Assembly: GCF_003184905.1 (NCBI RefSeq)
Contig: NZ_QFRU01000009.1
Location: 92,582-156,581, forward strand
DNA from: Bacillus sp. CGMCC 1.16541
GTDB lineage: Bacteria > Bacillota > Bacilli > Bacillales > Bacillaceae_H
Direction of reading: 5' to 3'
DNA length: 64,000 bases
This document shows positions 34,736 to 43,652 of the stretch, one piece after another. The translations under genes were made by a program, and so were the position numbers. The stretch's first letter is position 1; each line of letters opens with the position of its first letter. The notes under the pieces are model-generated. The model saw only the letters and a program-made list of their open reading frames with translations, had not been told where the DNA came from and made no database searches.

Positions 34736-34846
34736 ATGAAGCAATTCTTACAAATTGATATCCATGAAAAACTTGCAGTTGTGACAATCAATCATCCTCC
34801 ATTTAGCTTCAACCGCTTGCGACTTTATGAGTCAAGGTTACTTTAA
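34736..34846 (+). pseudogene. N-terminal stump of an enoyl-CoA hydratase (crotonase)
   Basis: 36 codons starting MKQFLQIDIHEKLAVVTINH, the typical first strands of a crotonase, then PPFSFN and an unrelated tail to a stop. Its ATG directly follows the stop of the preceding dehydrogenase gene, with an AAGGAG site inside it. The oxyanion-hole and catalytic regions are absent. Confidence 0.72.
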
Positions 34847-34854
34847 TTAACTAT

Positions 34855-35039
34855 TAACGATTACAACTTCTGTATCTAAAATCGGAAACAAAAGCTTTCA
34901 ACTAACACACGGATATATCCTGTTCGCAAACAAAGCAAGTCATTGCCAAAGGAAAAGTTGTGATTGTCTATTTTGATTTCAACAAACAAGAAAGCCTATC
35001 TTACTAAATGATCTTCGTCAACACCTACATGAACATCTT
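34855..35039 (+). pseudogene. Frameshifted C-terminal remnant of a hotdog thioesterase
   Basis: One frame reads LTITTSVSKIGNKSFQLTHG, a second reads KVVIVYFDFNKQES, and a third ends in PILLNDLRQHLHEHL. Together they line up as the middle and end of a 4-hydroxybenzoyl-CoA thioesterase-like protein, whose usual order is TSVSKIGNKSF, then V-x-YD-F, then P-x-x-x-R-x-x-L. Two or more frame changes and no start make it a dead gene. It is fused behind the crotonase stump, so a deletion has joined the two. Confidence 0.55.
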
Positions 35040-35083
35040 ATATGCACGTGAAAATTACTTTTTAAAAAAGGAGGAGAACCAAC

Positions 35084-36148
35084 GTGAAGGCAAACGATAC
35101 AATCTCCGTACGACAAGGTGAAGAGCTTGATACACAAAAGCTTCAAACGTTTTTAAATGAACACCTTGATATTCCATCTGCACCACTTGAAGTATCGCAA
35201 TTTTCAGCAGGGCACTCTAATTTAACTTATCAATTGAAAGCAGGGGAATGGGAAGCAGTGTTACGCCGTCCTCCCCTCGGTCCGCTTGCTCCAAAGGCTC
35301 ATGATATGGAGCGAGAATACGAAATTATTTCAGCAATTCATCCTCTTTTTTCACCAGCACCAAAACCGATTTTGTTTTCAAAAGATGAATCAGTTGTTAG
35401 GAGTCCATTTTTTCTAATGGAAAGAAAGCACGGCGTCGTTCTAGATACTTCATTCCCACCCAATACAATCATCACAAACGAGCTTTGTCAGCAACTTTCA
35501 GAAACAATGGTTGAGCAACTCGTAAAGCTACACAACATTAATTATCATGATACAAAACTAAAGGATATCAGCAAGCCACAAGGATTTTTGGAGCGTCAAG
35601 TACATGGCTGGATTTCAAGATACGAACGTGCTAAAACGGATGATATAAAAGAAGCGGATCGTGTGATGAAGTGGTTAACAGAAAACATACCAGTGACTCA
35701 AGAACCGACCATCATTCATTATGATTATAAATTAAACAATGCGATGTTTAGCCCAGACTTACAATCAATGGTTGGTTTGTTTGATTGGGAAATGACGACA
35801 GTTGGTGATCCCCTAGCAGATCTAGGTGTTGCGATGAGCTACTGGACGCAAGCTGATGATCCAGATTTACTAAAATCGGGGCTTGGTAAACCACCTGTTA
35901 CGGTGACAGAAGGATTTTTCACAAGAAGTCAATTCATTGAAATGTACAGTAAAAAGAGTGGCAGAGACGTTACCAACATGGACTTTTATTTAACCTTTGC
36001 CTATTTTAAATTAGCTGTTATTTGTCAGCAAATTTATTACCGTTACCAAAAAGGGCAAACGAACGACAAGCGCTTCTCTAGATTTAATCATTTTGTGAAC
36101 ACATTAATTGTTCATGGTACACAGATCATGTCAAAGGAAGTCTTATAA
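35084..36148 (+). CDS. Aminoglycoside-phosphotransferase-fold kinase (LvaA/ACAD11-kinase type)
   Basis: 354 residues. The kinase catalytic loop is HYDYKLNNAMF and the metal-binding segment is LFDWEMTTVGDPLADLG. These match the acyl-CoA-linked phosphotransferase subgroup found as a separate protein in bacteria (LvaA of P. putida) and fused to the dehydrogenase in human ACAD10/11. It would phosphorylate the 4-hydroxyl of a 4-hydroxyacyl-CoA so that the ACAD10/11-type enzyme can form the enoyl-CoA. The substrate is inferred. GTG start after AAGGAGGAG. Followed 24 bases on by the ComB-like phosphatase. Confidence 0.85.
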   Translation: MKANDTISVRQGEELDTQKLQTFLNEHLDIPSAPLEVSQFSAGHSNLTYQLKAGEWEAVLRRPPLGPLAPKAHDMEREYEIISAIHPLFSPAPKPILFSKDESVVRSPFFLMERKHGVVLDTSFPPNTIITNELCQQLSETMVEQLVKLHNINYHDTKLKDISKPQGFLERQVHGWISRYERAKTDDIKEADRVMKWLTENIPVTQEPTIIHYDYKLNNAMFSPDLQSMVGLFDWEMTTVGDPLADLGVAMSYWTQADDPDLLKSGLGKPPVTVTEGFFTRSQFIEMYSKKSGRDVTNMDFYLTFAYFKLAVICQQIYYRYQKGQTNDKRFSRFNHFVNTLIVHGTQIMSKEVL

Positions 36149-36172
36149 TTAACGAGATGACAAGGTGACGAA

Positions 36173-36916
36173 ATGACCAAAATACATGTACTACTAAGAA
36201 AAGAAGATATATCTTCTGACAAACTAGCGCAAGGCTACAAAATCGCAGTCGTACTTGATGTATTACTTGCTACAACAACCATTGCGTCTGCTCTTCATGA
36301 CGGAGCCACGGAAGTGGTTCCTGTCATGGATTGTTTAGAAGCAGAGCGAAAATGTCAAGAATACGAGGGTGGACGCTACGTTCTTGCAGGAGAAGAGCAT
36401 GCAAAGCCTATTGAAGGATTTGTCTATCCTAGTCCTTTAATCATTCGTTCATTCATAAAAGATAAAGCACTTATTTTATCGACAACCAACGGAACAGTTG
36501 CATTGAAAAGAGCATCTCAAGCGAAAAAAGTATACGCCTCATCTCTTTTAAACAATCCTTATGTGGCTACTGCCGTGAAACAAAATGAAGATGCTGATAC
36601 AATTGTAATCATTTGTGCTGGTAACTCAGGAGAAATAAGTTTAGAAGACTTATATGGAGCAGGAGACCTTATTCATTACCTACTAAAAGACAATCCATCC
36701 TCCTATGAATTAACTGACGCAGCAACTGCGGCATTGACTTTTTATAAAGGTTGCTCGAAAGCTTATGATGTATTATCCGCTTCACGTGTAGGTCGACTTT
36801 TAAAGCGATATGATGCATTAGAAGAATTGGTGTTTGCAGCGAAGAAAGGCACGTTGAATGTTGTTCCTATTCTTCAAGGAGAAAAGGTGATTTTAGATTA
36901 TTCAATTCAACGTTAA
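36173..36916 (+). CDS. ComB-family (2-phosphosulfolactate phosphatase-like) phosphatase
   Basis: 247 residues. Family motifs DVLLATTTIASAL (usually DVLRATTTI), LSTTNGTVAL, ICAGNSGEISLEDLYGAG are present. ComB removes phosphate from 2-phosphosulfolactate in coenzyme M and sulfolactate synthesis, but no other gene of that route is here. Its place inside a kinase-containing acyl-CoA cluster suggests a phosphorylated acyl or hydroxyacid substrate instead. Leu replaces the usual Arg in the first motif, which may change substrate choice. ATG after AAGGTGACG, 24 bases after the kinase. Confidence 0.8.
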   Translation: MTKIHVLLRKEDISSDKLAQGYKIAVVLDVLLATTTIASALHDGATEVVPVMDCLEAERKCQEYEGGRYVLAGEEHAKPIEGFVYPSPLIIRSFIKDKALILSTTNGTVALKRASQAKKVYASSLLNNPYVATAVKQNEDADTIVIICAGNSGEISLEDLYGAGDLIHYLLKDNPSSYELTDAATAALTFYKGCSKAYDVLSASRVGRLLKRYDALEELVFAAKKGTLNVVPILQGEKVILDYSIQR

Positions 36917-36942
36917 TACAAGGCTGAAAGGAGCTAGCTTGA

Positions 36943-38721
36943 ATGAAGCAAACTAACAAACGATACAAAGGAGCACATTTTTTATTCTCAAAAACAGAAT
37001 TACACGACATTTTTACTCCTGAAGAGTTCACAGATGAACATCGTATGATTGGCGCAACAGCAAAGCAGTTTATTGAAAAAGAAGTTGTTCCTTACAAAGA
37101 TCAAATTGAGCAACAAGATTTTAAACTCGTCACCTCGTTACTAAAAAAAGCAGGAGATTTAGGGTTACTAGCACACAGTATCCCTGAACAATACGGTGGT
37201 CTTGGTTTAGACAAAGTCAGTAAAAGTATCGTGGGTGAAATGGTCGGACCGTCTAGTGGGTATGGTGTGGCACATTCTAATCATACATGTATTGCCACGC
37301 TCCCGATTACGTATTTTGGAACACCTGAACAAAAAGCAAAATATTTACCGAAAATGGCCGCTGGCGAGTACATTGGAGCTTATTGTTTAACAGAACCTAA
37401 CGCTGGATCTGATGCGCTAGCAGCTCAAACAACCGCTCGCTTAAATAAACAAGGAACTCATTATTTATTAAATGGCTCAAAGTTATATATTACGAATGCT
37501 GTCTTTTCTCAAACATTCATTGTATATGCAAAAGTAGATGGACAACATTTTACCGCTTTCATTGTGGAAAAAAACTTTAAAGGTCTATTTTTAGGTCCTG
37601 AAGAAGACAAAATGGGCATTAAAGGTTCTTCAACTAGAACCGTTATCTTTGAAGATTGCGAAGTGCCTGTTGACAACGTATTAGGAGAAGTAGGAAAAGG
37701 GCATATTATCGCTTTAAATGTCTTAAACCTTGGTCGCTTTAACTTAGGATCTGCATGCATGGGGGCATCAAAACACGGATTGAAAAAGACTATGCAATTT
37801 GTAGAAGAAAGAAAACAATTCGGTCGCGCAATCGGGCAATTTCCGGCTTCAAAAGAAAAAGTAGCCAAAATGGCCGCTCGCATTTATGCAGCAGAATCTG
37901 TCCAATACCGCACCGCTCAACTATTAGAGGAATCAATTGGTGACCTATATGAATCCACAGATTTCAAATTGATCGGTAAGCGAATGAGTGAATATGCAAC
38001 AGAATGTGCCATCTGTAAGGTGTTCGGCTCAGAAACACTGGATTATGTAGCAGATGAGTCGCTACAACTTCACGGTGGAGCTGGATTTATTAAAGAATAC
38101 GGCATTGAACAAATGTACCGAGATTCTCGCATTAATCGGATTTTTGAAGGAACGAATGAAATTAATCGCCTTTTGATTCCAACGCACTTATTCCGGAAAG
38201 TGGTTAAAGGAGAAATTGAGCTTGAAACAAAAGTACAAGAAGCGCTATTACAACTACAACAGCCTTCTTCCTATCGTGTAGACGAATGGGCAAAAGAATT
38301 GGAAAGTGTTGATTTAATCCGTAACGTCTTCCTACTATGTACGGGTATTGCATATGAATCGTTTGGAAGTAATCTCGTTAACGAACAAGAAACATTGATG
38401 AAGTTAGCTGATCTTGCAATCGCTTTATTCTCTGTAGAATCTGTCGTGTATCGTACATACAAATCGATTCTACAACATGGAGAAGTAGCTTCTTCTTTAA
38501 AAATGGACTTAACACATACGTATGTAGAAGAACAACTATGGGAAGTCGAGCGAATTAGTCGTCAGCTTGTAACAGAATTAACTGAGGGAAAAAAGCAACA
38601 GCAAATAGTCGGCCTATTCATTCAATCGTGTAGCCGTTACTCTTCTTTCGGTCACACGATTGAACGAAATCGACGTATCGCTGATTCACAATATCGTGTA
38701 CAGCAATATTCTTGTAGCTAA
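36943..38721 (+). CDS. FadE-like acyl-CoA dehydrogenase (very-long-chain type)
   Basis: 592 residues, about the length of B. subtilis FadE (YusJ). FAD and substrate motifs: YCLTEPNAGSDA, KLYITNA, MGIKGSSTRTVIFEDCEVP, QLHGGAGFIKEYGIEQMYRD; the catalytic Glu is in FEGTNEINRLL. The last 170 residues form an extra helical domain as in VLCAD. It introduces the 2,3 double bond in fatty acyl-CoA. It differs clearly from the ACAD10/11-type enzyme at the front of the cluster, so the cluster has both a standard beta-oxidation and a special dehydrogenase. ATG after GAAAGGAGC. Confidence 0.88.
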   Translation: MKQTNKRYKGAHFLFSKTELHDIFTPEEFTDEHRMIGATAKQFIEKEVVPYKDQIEQQDFKLVTSLLKKAGDLGLLAHSIPEQYGGLGLDKVSKSIVGEMVGPSSGYGVAHSNHTCIATLPITYFGTPEQKAKYLPKMAAGEYIGAYCLTEPNAGSDALAAQTTARLNKQGTHYLLNGSKLYITNAVFSQTFIVYAKVDGQHFTAFIVEKNFKGLFLGPEEDKMGIKGSSTRTVIFEDCEVPVDNVLGEVGKGHIIALNVLNLGRFNLGSACMGASKHGLKKTMQFVEERKQFGRAIGQFPASKEKVAKMAARIYAAESVQYRTAQLLEESIGDLYESTDFKLIGKRMSEYATECAICKVFGSETLDYVADESLQLHGGAGFIKEYGIEQMYRDSRINRIFEGTNEINRLLIPTHLFRKVVKGEIELETKVQEALLQLQQPSSYRVDEWAKELESVDLIRNVFLLCTGIAYESFGSNLVNEQETLMKLADLAIALFSVESVVYRTYKSILQHGEVASSLKMDLTHTYVEEQLWEVERISRQLVTELTEGKKQQQIVGLFIQSCSRYSSFGHTIERNRRIADSQYRVQQYSCS

Positions 38722-38728
38722 GGAGGAA

Positions 38729-38776
38729 ATGACAGGGTCAGATGTTCTAGTCGACGGCGGATGGCTACTAGTATAA
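38729..38776 (+). pseudogene. C-terminal tail of an SDR
   Basis: Fifteen codons, MTGSDVLVDGGWLLV, then stop. This is the last beta-strand region of classical SDR enzymes (TG-x-x-x-x-VDGG). Its ATG is an internal Met of the old gene, now placed seven bases after the dehydrogenase stop by a deletion that removed some 230 residues. Confidence 0.65.
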
Positions 38777-38800
38777 ACCAATAAAAAGGGAGAGATTGGT

Positions 38801-38956
38801 ATGAGCGAACAACATTTACTTATTGATTATTATCAGTCTGTGATGGTGATTACGTTAAATCGACCAGATAGCCTGAATGCTTTTAGCGCTGAGATGATTT
38901 TAGGGCTAACAGACGCATTAAAAGAAAAACGTAAACCAATTTTTCAAGGAAAATAA
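38801..38956 (+). pseudogene. N-terminal stump of a second crotonase
   Basis: 51 codons starting MSEQHLLIDYYQSVMVITLN with RPDSLNAFSAEM, the classic first 35 residues of an enoyl-CoA hydratase. The reading ends in KEKRKPIFQGK, so the catalytic residues are lost. A good AAGGGAGAG site precedes it. Quinone reductase gene starts 13 bases after the stop. Confidence 0.72.
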
Positions 38957-38969
38957 GGGGGAAATAAAA

Positions 38970-39947
38970 ATGAAAGCAATCCAACTTACACAATACGGTG
39001 GTCCAGAAGTATTAAAGGTTGTCGAATTGAACCGACCAACACCAAGTGGCTATGACGTACTCATTGAAGTTCATGCAGTTGGTGTTAACTACGCTGACAC
39101 TGCGCGCCGTGAAGGGCAGTACGTAGTGAAAACACCACTGCCGTTTATTCCAGGTGCAGAAATCGCAGGAGTTGTCGTGGAAGTAGGAGACAACGTGACG
39201 AATCTTCAAGTAGGAGATAGAGTCGTGACGTTAATAGAGTCTGGAGGTTACGCAGAATTTGCGCTTGCTGATGCACGAGGAGTGATTCCGCTTCCAGATG
39301 CATTAAGTTACGAGCTTGCAGTTGCGCTCCCACTTCAAGGATTAAGTGCGTATCATGTGTTAAAAACGATGGGACGACTAGAAAAAGGGGAAACCGTTCT
39401 TGTACACGCTGCTGCTGGTGGAGTAGGAACCATCGCTGTTCAGCTAGCTAAAATTTTCGGGGCAGGAACAGTCATCGCAACAGCCAGCACAGAAGAAAAG
39501 CTAACTCTCGCTCGTGAAATGGGCGCAGACATTGTCGTTAACTATACGAAAGATGGTTGGGAAAACAATGTATTACAAGCAACTGGCGGTAAAGGAGTAG
39601 ACGTAGCCCTTGAAATGGCGGGAGGAGATGTTTTTTATAAAACATTGAAATGCTTAGCAACATTCGGACGCCTTGTAATCTACGGTGTGGCAAGCGGTGA
39701 ACAAAGTCGTTTTTACCCTTCTTCATTAATGGCTAGAAATCAGTCGGTGATTGGCTTTTTCCTTCCACAAATCATGAGAAAGCGCGAATTGCTTCAACCT
39801 AGTTTGCAAGAGCTATTTACGTATGTATCAGACGGTCGCTTAAAACTAACCATTGGCGAAGTATTTGCGATGGAAGAAGCAGCTCACGTGCACGAACTGA
39901 TGCAAAGTCGTCAAACGAAAGGAAAACTCGTACTCACTCCTAAATGA
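38970..39947 (+). CDS. NADPH:quinone oxidoreductase (medium-chain, zinc-free type)
   Basis: 325 residues of the QOR branch of the MDR superfamily. N-terminal GroES-like part with GVNYADTARREGQY, IPGAEIAGVVVEVG and a cofactor loop AAAGGVGTIAVQLAK; no zinc-binding Cys set. Such enzymes reduce quinones or enoyl groups with NADPH. Last gene of the acyl-CoA cluster, with the cluster's only strong terminator after it. GGGGGAA-type ribosome site. Confidence 0.85.
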   Translation: MKAIQLTQYGGPEVLKVVELNRPTPSGYDVLIEVHAVGVNYADTARREGQYVVKTPLPFIPGAEIAGVVVEVGDNVTNLQVGDRVVTLIESGGYAEFALADARGVIPLPDALSYELAVALPLQGLSAYHVLKTMGRLEKGETVLVHAAAGGVGTIAVQLAKIFGAGTVIATASTEEKLTLAREMGADIVVNYTKDGWENNVLQATGGKGVDVALEMAGGDVFYKTLKCLATFGRLVIYGVASGEQSRFYPSSLMARNQSVIGFFLPQIMRKRELLQPSLQELFTYVSDGRLKLTIGEVFAMEEAAHVHELMQSRQTKGKLVLTPK

Positions 39948-39961
39948 AATTGATAATCCAT

Positions 39962-40000
39962 AAAATCCTCTTATTCACTCGTCTTATAAGAGGATTTTTT
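39962..40000 (+). terminator. Terminator of the acyl-CoA cluster
   Basis: AAAATCCTCTTAT (39962-39974) pairs with ATAAGAGGATTTT (39986-39998), then TT. Confidence 0.9.
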
Positions 40001-40009
40001 ATGCACTTA

Positions 40010-40037
40010 TTGACAAAAAACAGAGAAATATGATAAT
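40010..40037 (+). promoter_or_regulatory. Sigma-A promoter of htpG
   Basis: Perfect -35 TTGACA (40010-40015), 16-base spacer, GATAAT (40032-40037). The CIRCE element begins 12 bases after the -10. Confidence 0.75.
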
Positions 40038-40048
40038 TAAATAGATGA

Positions 40049-40075
40049 TTAGCACTCTTCTTTATCAAGTGCTAA
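40049..40075. promoter_or_regulatory. CIRCE element (HrcA operator) before htpG
   Basis: TTAGCACTC-N9-AAGTGCTAA against the consensus TTAGCACTC-N9-GAGTGCTAA: one mismatch in 18 specified bases, with the correct nine-base spacing. It lies in the 5' leader, where HrcA operators usually are. Confidence 0.9.
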
Positions 40076-40111
40076 ATACATACACACAACGAAGTGAAAG
40101 GGGAAGTTTTA

Positions 40112-41986
40112 ATGACAAAACAACCATTTAAAGCCGAATCGAAGCGATTACTAGACATGATGATTCATTCTATTTACTCTCAAAAAGAGATTTTTCTCCG
40201 AGAGCTCATTTCCAATTCAAGTGACGCGATTGATAAGCTTTACTATAAAGCTTTAACAGATGATTCACTTCAATTCGATCAAAGTCAATACTTTATCAAA
40301 ATTACAGCAAACAAAGAAACAAGAACATTAGCTATTTTAGATACAGGTATTGGCATGACAAAAGAGGAACTTGAAAACAATCTTGGAACCATTGCAAAAA
40401 GCGGATCTCTTGCATTCAAAACAGAAAATGAATTAAAAGATGGACACGATATTATTGGGCAGTTCGGAGTTGGCTTTTACTCTTCTTTTATGGTAGCTGA
40501 TAAAGTAACGGTTATCACAAAGCCTTTTGGTAGTGACGTGGCATATAAATGGGAGTCAACAGGAGCGGATGGATACACAATTGAAGAAGCAGAGAAAGAA
40601 AGTGTTGGAACCGAAGTCCTTTTAACAATTAAAGAGAATACAGAAGAAGAAACCTATGATGAATACCTTGATGAGCACCGCCTTCGTTCTATTGTGAAAA
40701 AGTACTCTGACTTTATTCGTTATCCTATTAAGATGGACGTCACAACAAGTCGTCTAAAAGAAGGAAGCGAGTCTGAATTTGAACAAATTCAAGAAGAACA
40801 AGTCATCAATAGTATGGTTCCGATTTGGCGCAAAAACAAAAGCGAACTAACTGATGCAGATTATGAAGCATTTTATCACGAAAAACATTACGGATTCGAT
40901 CAGCCACTTAAACACATTCACATTAGTGTAGATGGTACAATTCGTTATCAATCTATCTTGTTTATTCCAGAAAAAACACCGTTCGATTATTACACAAAGG
41001 AATACGAAAAAGGCTTAGAACTTTATTCTAATGGTGTGCTAATTATGAACAAATGCGGTGATTTACTTCCTGATTACTTTGGGTTTGTAAAAGGATTGGT
41101 CGATTCAGAGGATTTATCACTAAATATCTCTCGAGAAATTTTACAACAAGACCGTCAGTTAAAATTTATCGCCAAAAACATTAAAAATAAGATTAAAAGT
41201 CAATTGAAAACGATGTTAAAAAATGAGCGAGAGAAATATGAAACTTTCTTTGAATCATTTGGTAAACAGCTAAAATACGGTGTGTATAGCGACTTTGGCG
41301 CGAATAAAGAAGATTTACAAGACTTACTAATGTTTTATTCATCAAAAGAAAAGAAACTTGTCACACTAGCAGAATATGTGTCAAGAATGCCTGAAGATCA
41401 AACTCACATCTATTATGCGTCAGGTGATTCATACGATCGTATCGCAAACATGCCACAAACTGAACTTGTACAAGATAAAGGTTATGAAATCTTATACTTT
41501 GTCGACGAAATTGATGAGTTTGCGATTAAAATGTTGATGAACTACGAAGGAAAAGAATTTAAATCTGTTTCAAGCGGTGACTTAAATCTTGATGATTCTA
41601 CCAAGGATACAGGTGATACAACGACTGAGCATAAAGAACTTTTCGAATATATGCAAGAAAAGTTAGCCGGTAAAGTAAAAAAGGTCAAAGAATCAAAGCG
41701 TTTGAAAACACACCCTGTCTGCTTATCAACAGAAGGGGAAGTAACAATTGAAATGGAAAAAATCCTAAGTGCTATGCCAGATAATCAAAACATTAAAGCG
41801 GATAAAGTGTTAGAAATCAATCCAAATCATGACATCTTTAAAGCACTTACACACGCATTTGAGAACGACAAGGAAAAGGTTGATCTCTATACAAACCTAT
41901 TATATAACCAAGCTCTTCTTATTGAAGGACTTCCACTTGAAGATCCAGTCGCATTTACTAATGACATGTGCAAAGTCATGGTTTGA
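40112..41986 (+). CDS. htpG: Hsp90 chaperone HtpG
   Basis: 624 residues. GHKL ATPase motifs: [35 protein letters not shown]; the middle domain has LYSNGVLIM and [10 protein letters not shown]; a C-terminal dimerisation domain follows. HtpG is an ATP-driven cytoplasmic chaperone for late folding and stress. Start ATG 40112 after GAAAGGGGAAG. It is a single gene with a sigma-A promoter and a CIRCE element, so HrcA repression is expected. In B. subtilis htpG is not in the HrcA regulon, which makes this arrangement notable. Confidence 0.95.
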   Translation: MTKQPFKAESKRLLDMMIHSIYSQKEIFLRELISNSSDAIDKLYYKALTDDSLQFDQSQYFIKITANKETRTLAILDTGIGMTKEELENNLGTIAKSGSLAFKTENELKDGHDIIGQFGVGFYSSFMVADKVTVITKPFGSDVAYKWESTGADGYTIEEAEKESVGTEVLLTIKENTEEETYDEYLDEHRLRSIVKKYSDFIRYPIKMDVTTSRLKEGSESEFEQIQEEQVINSMVPIWRKNKSELTDADYEAFYHEKHYGFDQPLKHIHISVDGTIRYQSILFIPEKTPFDYYTKEYEKGLELYSNGVLIMNKCGDLLPDYFGFVKGLVDSEDLSLNISREILQQDRQLKFIAKNIKNKIKSQLKTMLKNEREKYETFFESFGKQLKYGVYSDFGANKEDLQDLLMFYSSKEKKLVTLAEYVSRMPEDQTHIYYASGDSYDRIANMPQTELVQDKGYEILYFVDEIDEFAIKMLMNYEGKEFKSVSSGDLNLDDSTKDTGDTTTEHKELFEYMQEKLAGKVKKVKESKRLKTHPVCLSTEGEVTIEMEKILSAMPDNQNIKADKVLEINPNHDIFKALTHAFENDKEKVDLYTNLLYNQALLIEGLPLEDPVAFTNDMCKVMV

Positions 41987-42007
41987 TGTAGTCGATAGTA
42001 GACAATG

Positions 42008-42068
42008 ATATACCTCTCTTTAAGTAGACAGATTTTAAAATTTGCTACTTAAAGAGAGGTATTTTTTA
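42008..42068 (+). terminator. Terminator after htpG
   Basis: ATACCTCTCTTTAAGTAG (42010-42027) pairs perfectly with its inverse at 42045-42062, followed by TTTTT. Confidence 0.93.
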
Positions 42069-42089
42069 TCTTAGGGCGAACTAACTTTG

Positions 42090-42132
42090 AGGGAGAGAAA
42101 GGAAAAGGCTTTTTGCTTTTTCTCCCTTTTTG
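42090..42132 (+). promoter_or_regulatory. Terminator-like hairpin in the cbiA leader
   Basis: GGGAGA with AAAAGGC on the left pairs with GCTTTTTCTCCC on the right around TTTTTG, followed by TTTTTGG, ending about 20 bases before the cbiA start. It may attenuate cbiA. It is far too short for a cobalamin riboswitch and no B12-box-like segment is visible. Confidence 0.45.
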
Positions 42133-42150
42133 GAGAGGAGACTGTATTAG

Positions 42151-43560
42151 ATGACTGATAGAAGACTTGTTATTGGGGGTACTGGAAGTGGTGTTGGCAA
42201 AACGACACTAACAATTGGATTAATGTCTGCATTGATGAAAAAAGGCTTAACTGTTCAAGGGTTCAAGTGTGGTCCAGATTATATCGACCCTACATATCAT
42301 ACTGCCGTTACAAAACGTCCTTCTAGGAATTTAGACAGTTGGATGTTATCAGAAGATACTGTTATTGATATTTTAGCACACGGAAGCAAAGGAGCAGACA
42401 TTTCGATCATTGAAGGGGTAATGGGTTTTTTTGACGGAAAAGACCCAAAAACAAACGAAGGTAGCACAGCCGACATTAGTATCATTACAAAAAGCCCTGT
42501 TTTATTAGTCGTCAATTGTGAGAGTGTGGCGAGAAGTGCGGCTGCTATTGTCAAAGGGTTTCAACTATTGGATGAGAAGCCAAATATTGTTGGTGTCATA
42601 GCCAATAAAGTAGGAAGCGAGGGACACTTTAATCTTGTCAAAACCGCCATCGAGCAAGAGTGTCACATTCCTGTCATTGGTTATTTGAAGCGAGAGCTTG
42701 AGGTTGAAATACCAGAAAGGCACCTTGGGCTTATCCCATCAATTGAACGAGGTGAACTTGATTCATTCTTTGATAAATTGGGAGACCTTGTCCTTGAAAC
42801 AATTGACATGGATCAATTGCTTGAATTATCAACTTCTCCTTCACTTAATAGAATTGACGCGCTCGCTCTGTTCAACAAAAAAAGGGAACCAACAATTAAA
42901 CTAGCAGTCGCAAAAGATGCAGCTTTTAACTTTTACTACCCTGAAAATCTTGAAATCTTACAATCTTACGGTGCAGAAATTGTTTATTTTTCACCACTTG
43001 CAAATGAACCGTTACCACTCGATGTAGATGGACTCTATCTTGGTGGTGGATTTCCTGAAGAGTTTGCGCATGCGCTATCACAAAACGATGTAGCGAAAAC
43101 TTCCATTAAACAAGCCATCGAACGAGGAGTCCCTACGCTAGCTGAATGTGGAGGATTTATGTATCTAACTGAGTGGATTCAAACAACAGATAATCAACGT
43201 TATTCCATGGTAGGAATTATTTCTGGTCATGTAAGCATGCAACCTAAACTAGCGGCATTAGGTTATCGAGAAATTAGTGGGCGAGAGGAGAACTTCTTGA
43301 TTGGCAAATATGAACAAGCAAGAGGACATGAGTTTCATTACTCCACTTTTCACTCAGATGGTGATTTTGATTATGCGTATGAGACGAAAGGAATGCGCGG
43401 AAAAACGACAGAAGGGTATTTAAAGAAAAACATTGTAGCGGGATATACTCATTTTCATTTCGCTTCGAATCCTCAATTGGTGGAAAATTGGATTACTCAT
43501 TGTAAGAAAATAAAGGACAACCGAGTGTCTGGCGCAGCAAAAAGAAGTGTGTTGCCCTAA
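42151..43560 (+). CDS. cbiA: Cobyrinate a,c-diamide synthase
   Basis: 469 residues. The N-terminal ATP-grasping domain has GTGSGVGKTTLTIGLM (P-loop, about 10-25), FKCGPDYIDP and EGVMGFFDG; the C-terminal class I glutaminase-like domain has the nucleophile Cys in AECGGFMYL and the His in GHEFHYS. CbiA amidates the a and c side chains of cobyrinate with glutamine and ATP. No other corrin-ring gene is near, so it is a solitary copy; a cobalamin-binding-type protein lies 19 kb away. The ribosome site is GAGAGGAG. Confidence 0.88.
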   Translation: MTDRRLVIGGTGSGVGKTTLTIGLMSALMKKGLTVQGFKCGPDYIDPTYHTAVTKRPSRNLDSWMLSEDTVIDILAHGSKGADISIIEGVMGFFDGKDPKTNEGSTADISIITKSPVLLVVNCESVARSAAAIVKGFQLLDEKPNIVGVIANKVGSEGHFNLVKTAIEQECHIPVIGYLKRELEVEIPERHLGLIPSIERGELDSFFDKLGDLVLETIDMDQLLELSTSPSLNRIDALALFNKKREPTIKLAVAKDAAFNFYYPENLEILQSYGAEIVYFSPLANEPLPLDVDGLYLGGGFPEEFAHALSQNDVAKTSIKQAIERGVPTLAECGGFMYLTEWIQTTDNQRYSMVGIISGHVSMQPKLAALGYREISGREENFLIGKYEQARGHEFHYSTFHSDGDFDYAYETKGMRGKTTEGYLKKNIVAGYTHFHFASNPQLVENWITHCKKIKDNRVSGAAKRSVLP

Positions 43561-43615
43561 AACATTTTGAGGCATTAGCATTAAATTTCTCCTATTAATT
43601 AGAAAATCAAGCAAT

Positions 43616-43652
43616 AAAAAAGAGTATCCTAATGATGAAGGATGCTCTTTTT
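43616..43652 (+). terminator. Terminator after cbiA
   Basis: AAAAAGAGTATCC pairs with GGATGCTCTTTTT with one G-T pair. The remaining gap to helD (43653-43822) is AT-rich with no gene. Confidence 0.88.

Noticed and set aside
42062..42150. Cobalamin riboswitch before cbiA
   Set aside because: The gap is about 90 bases and shows only a terminator-like hairpin; a B12 riboswitch needs roughly 200 bases and a recognisable B12 box.
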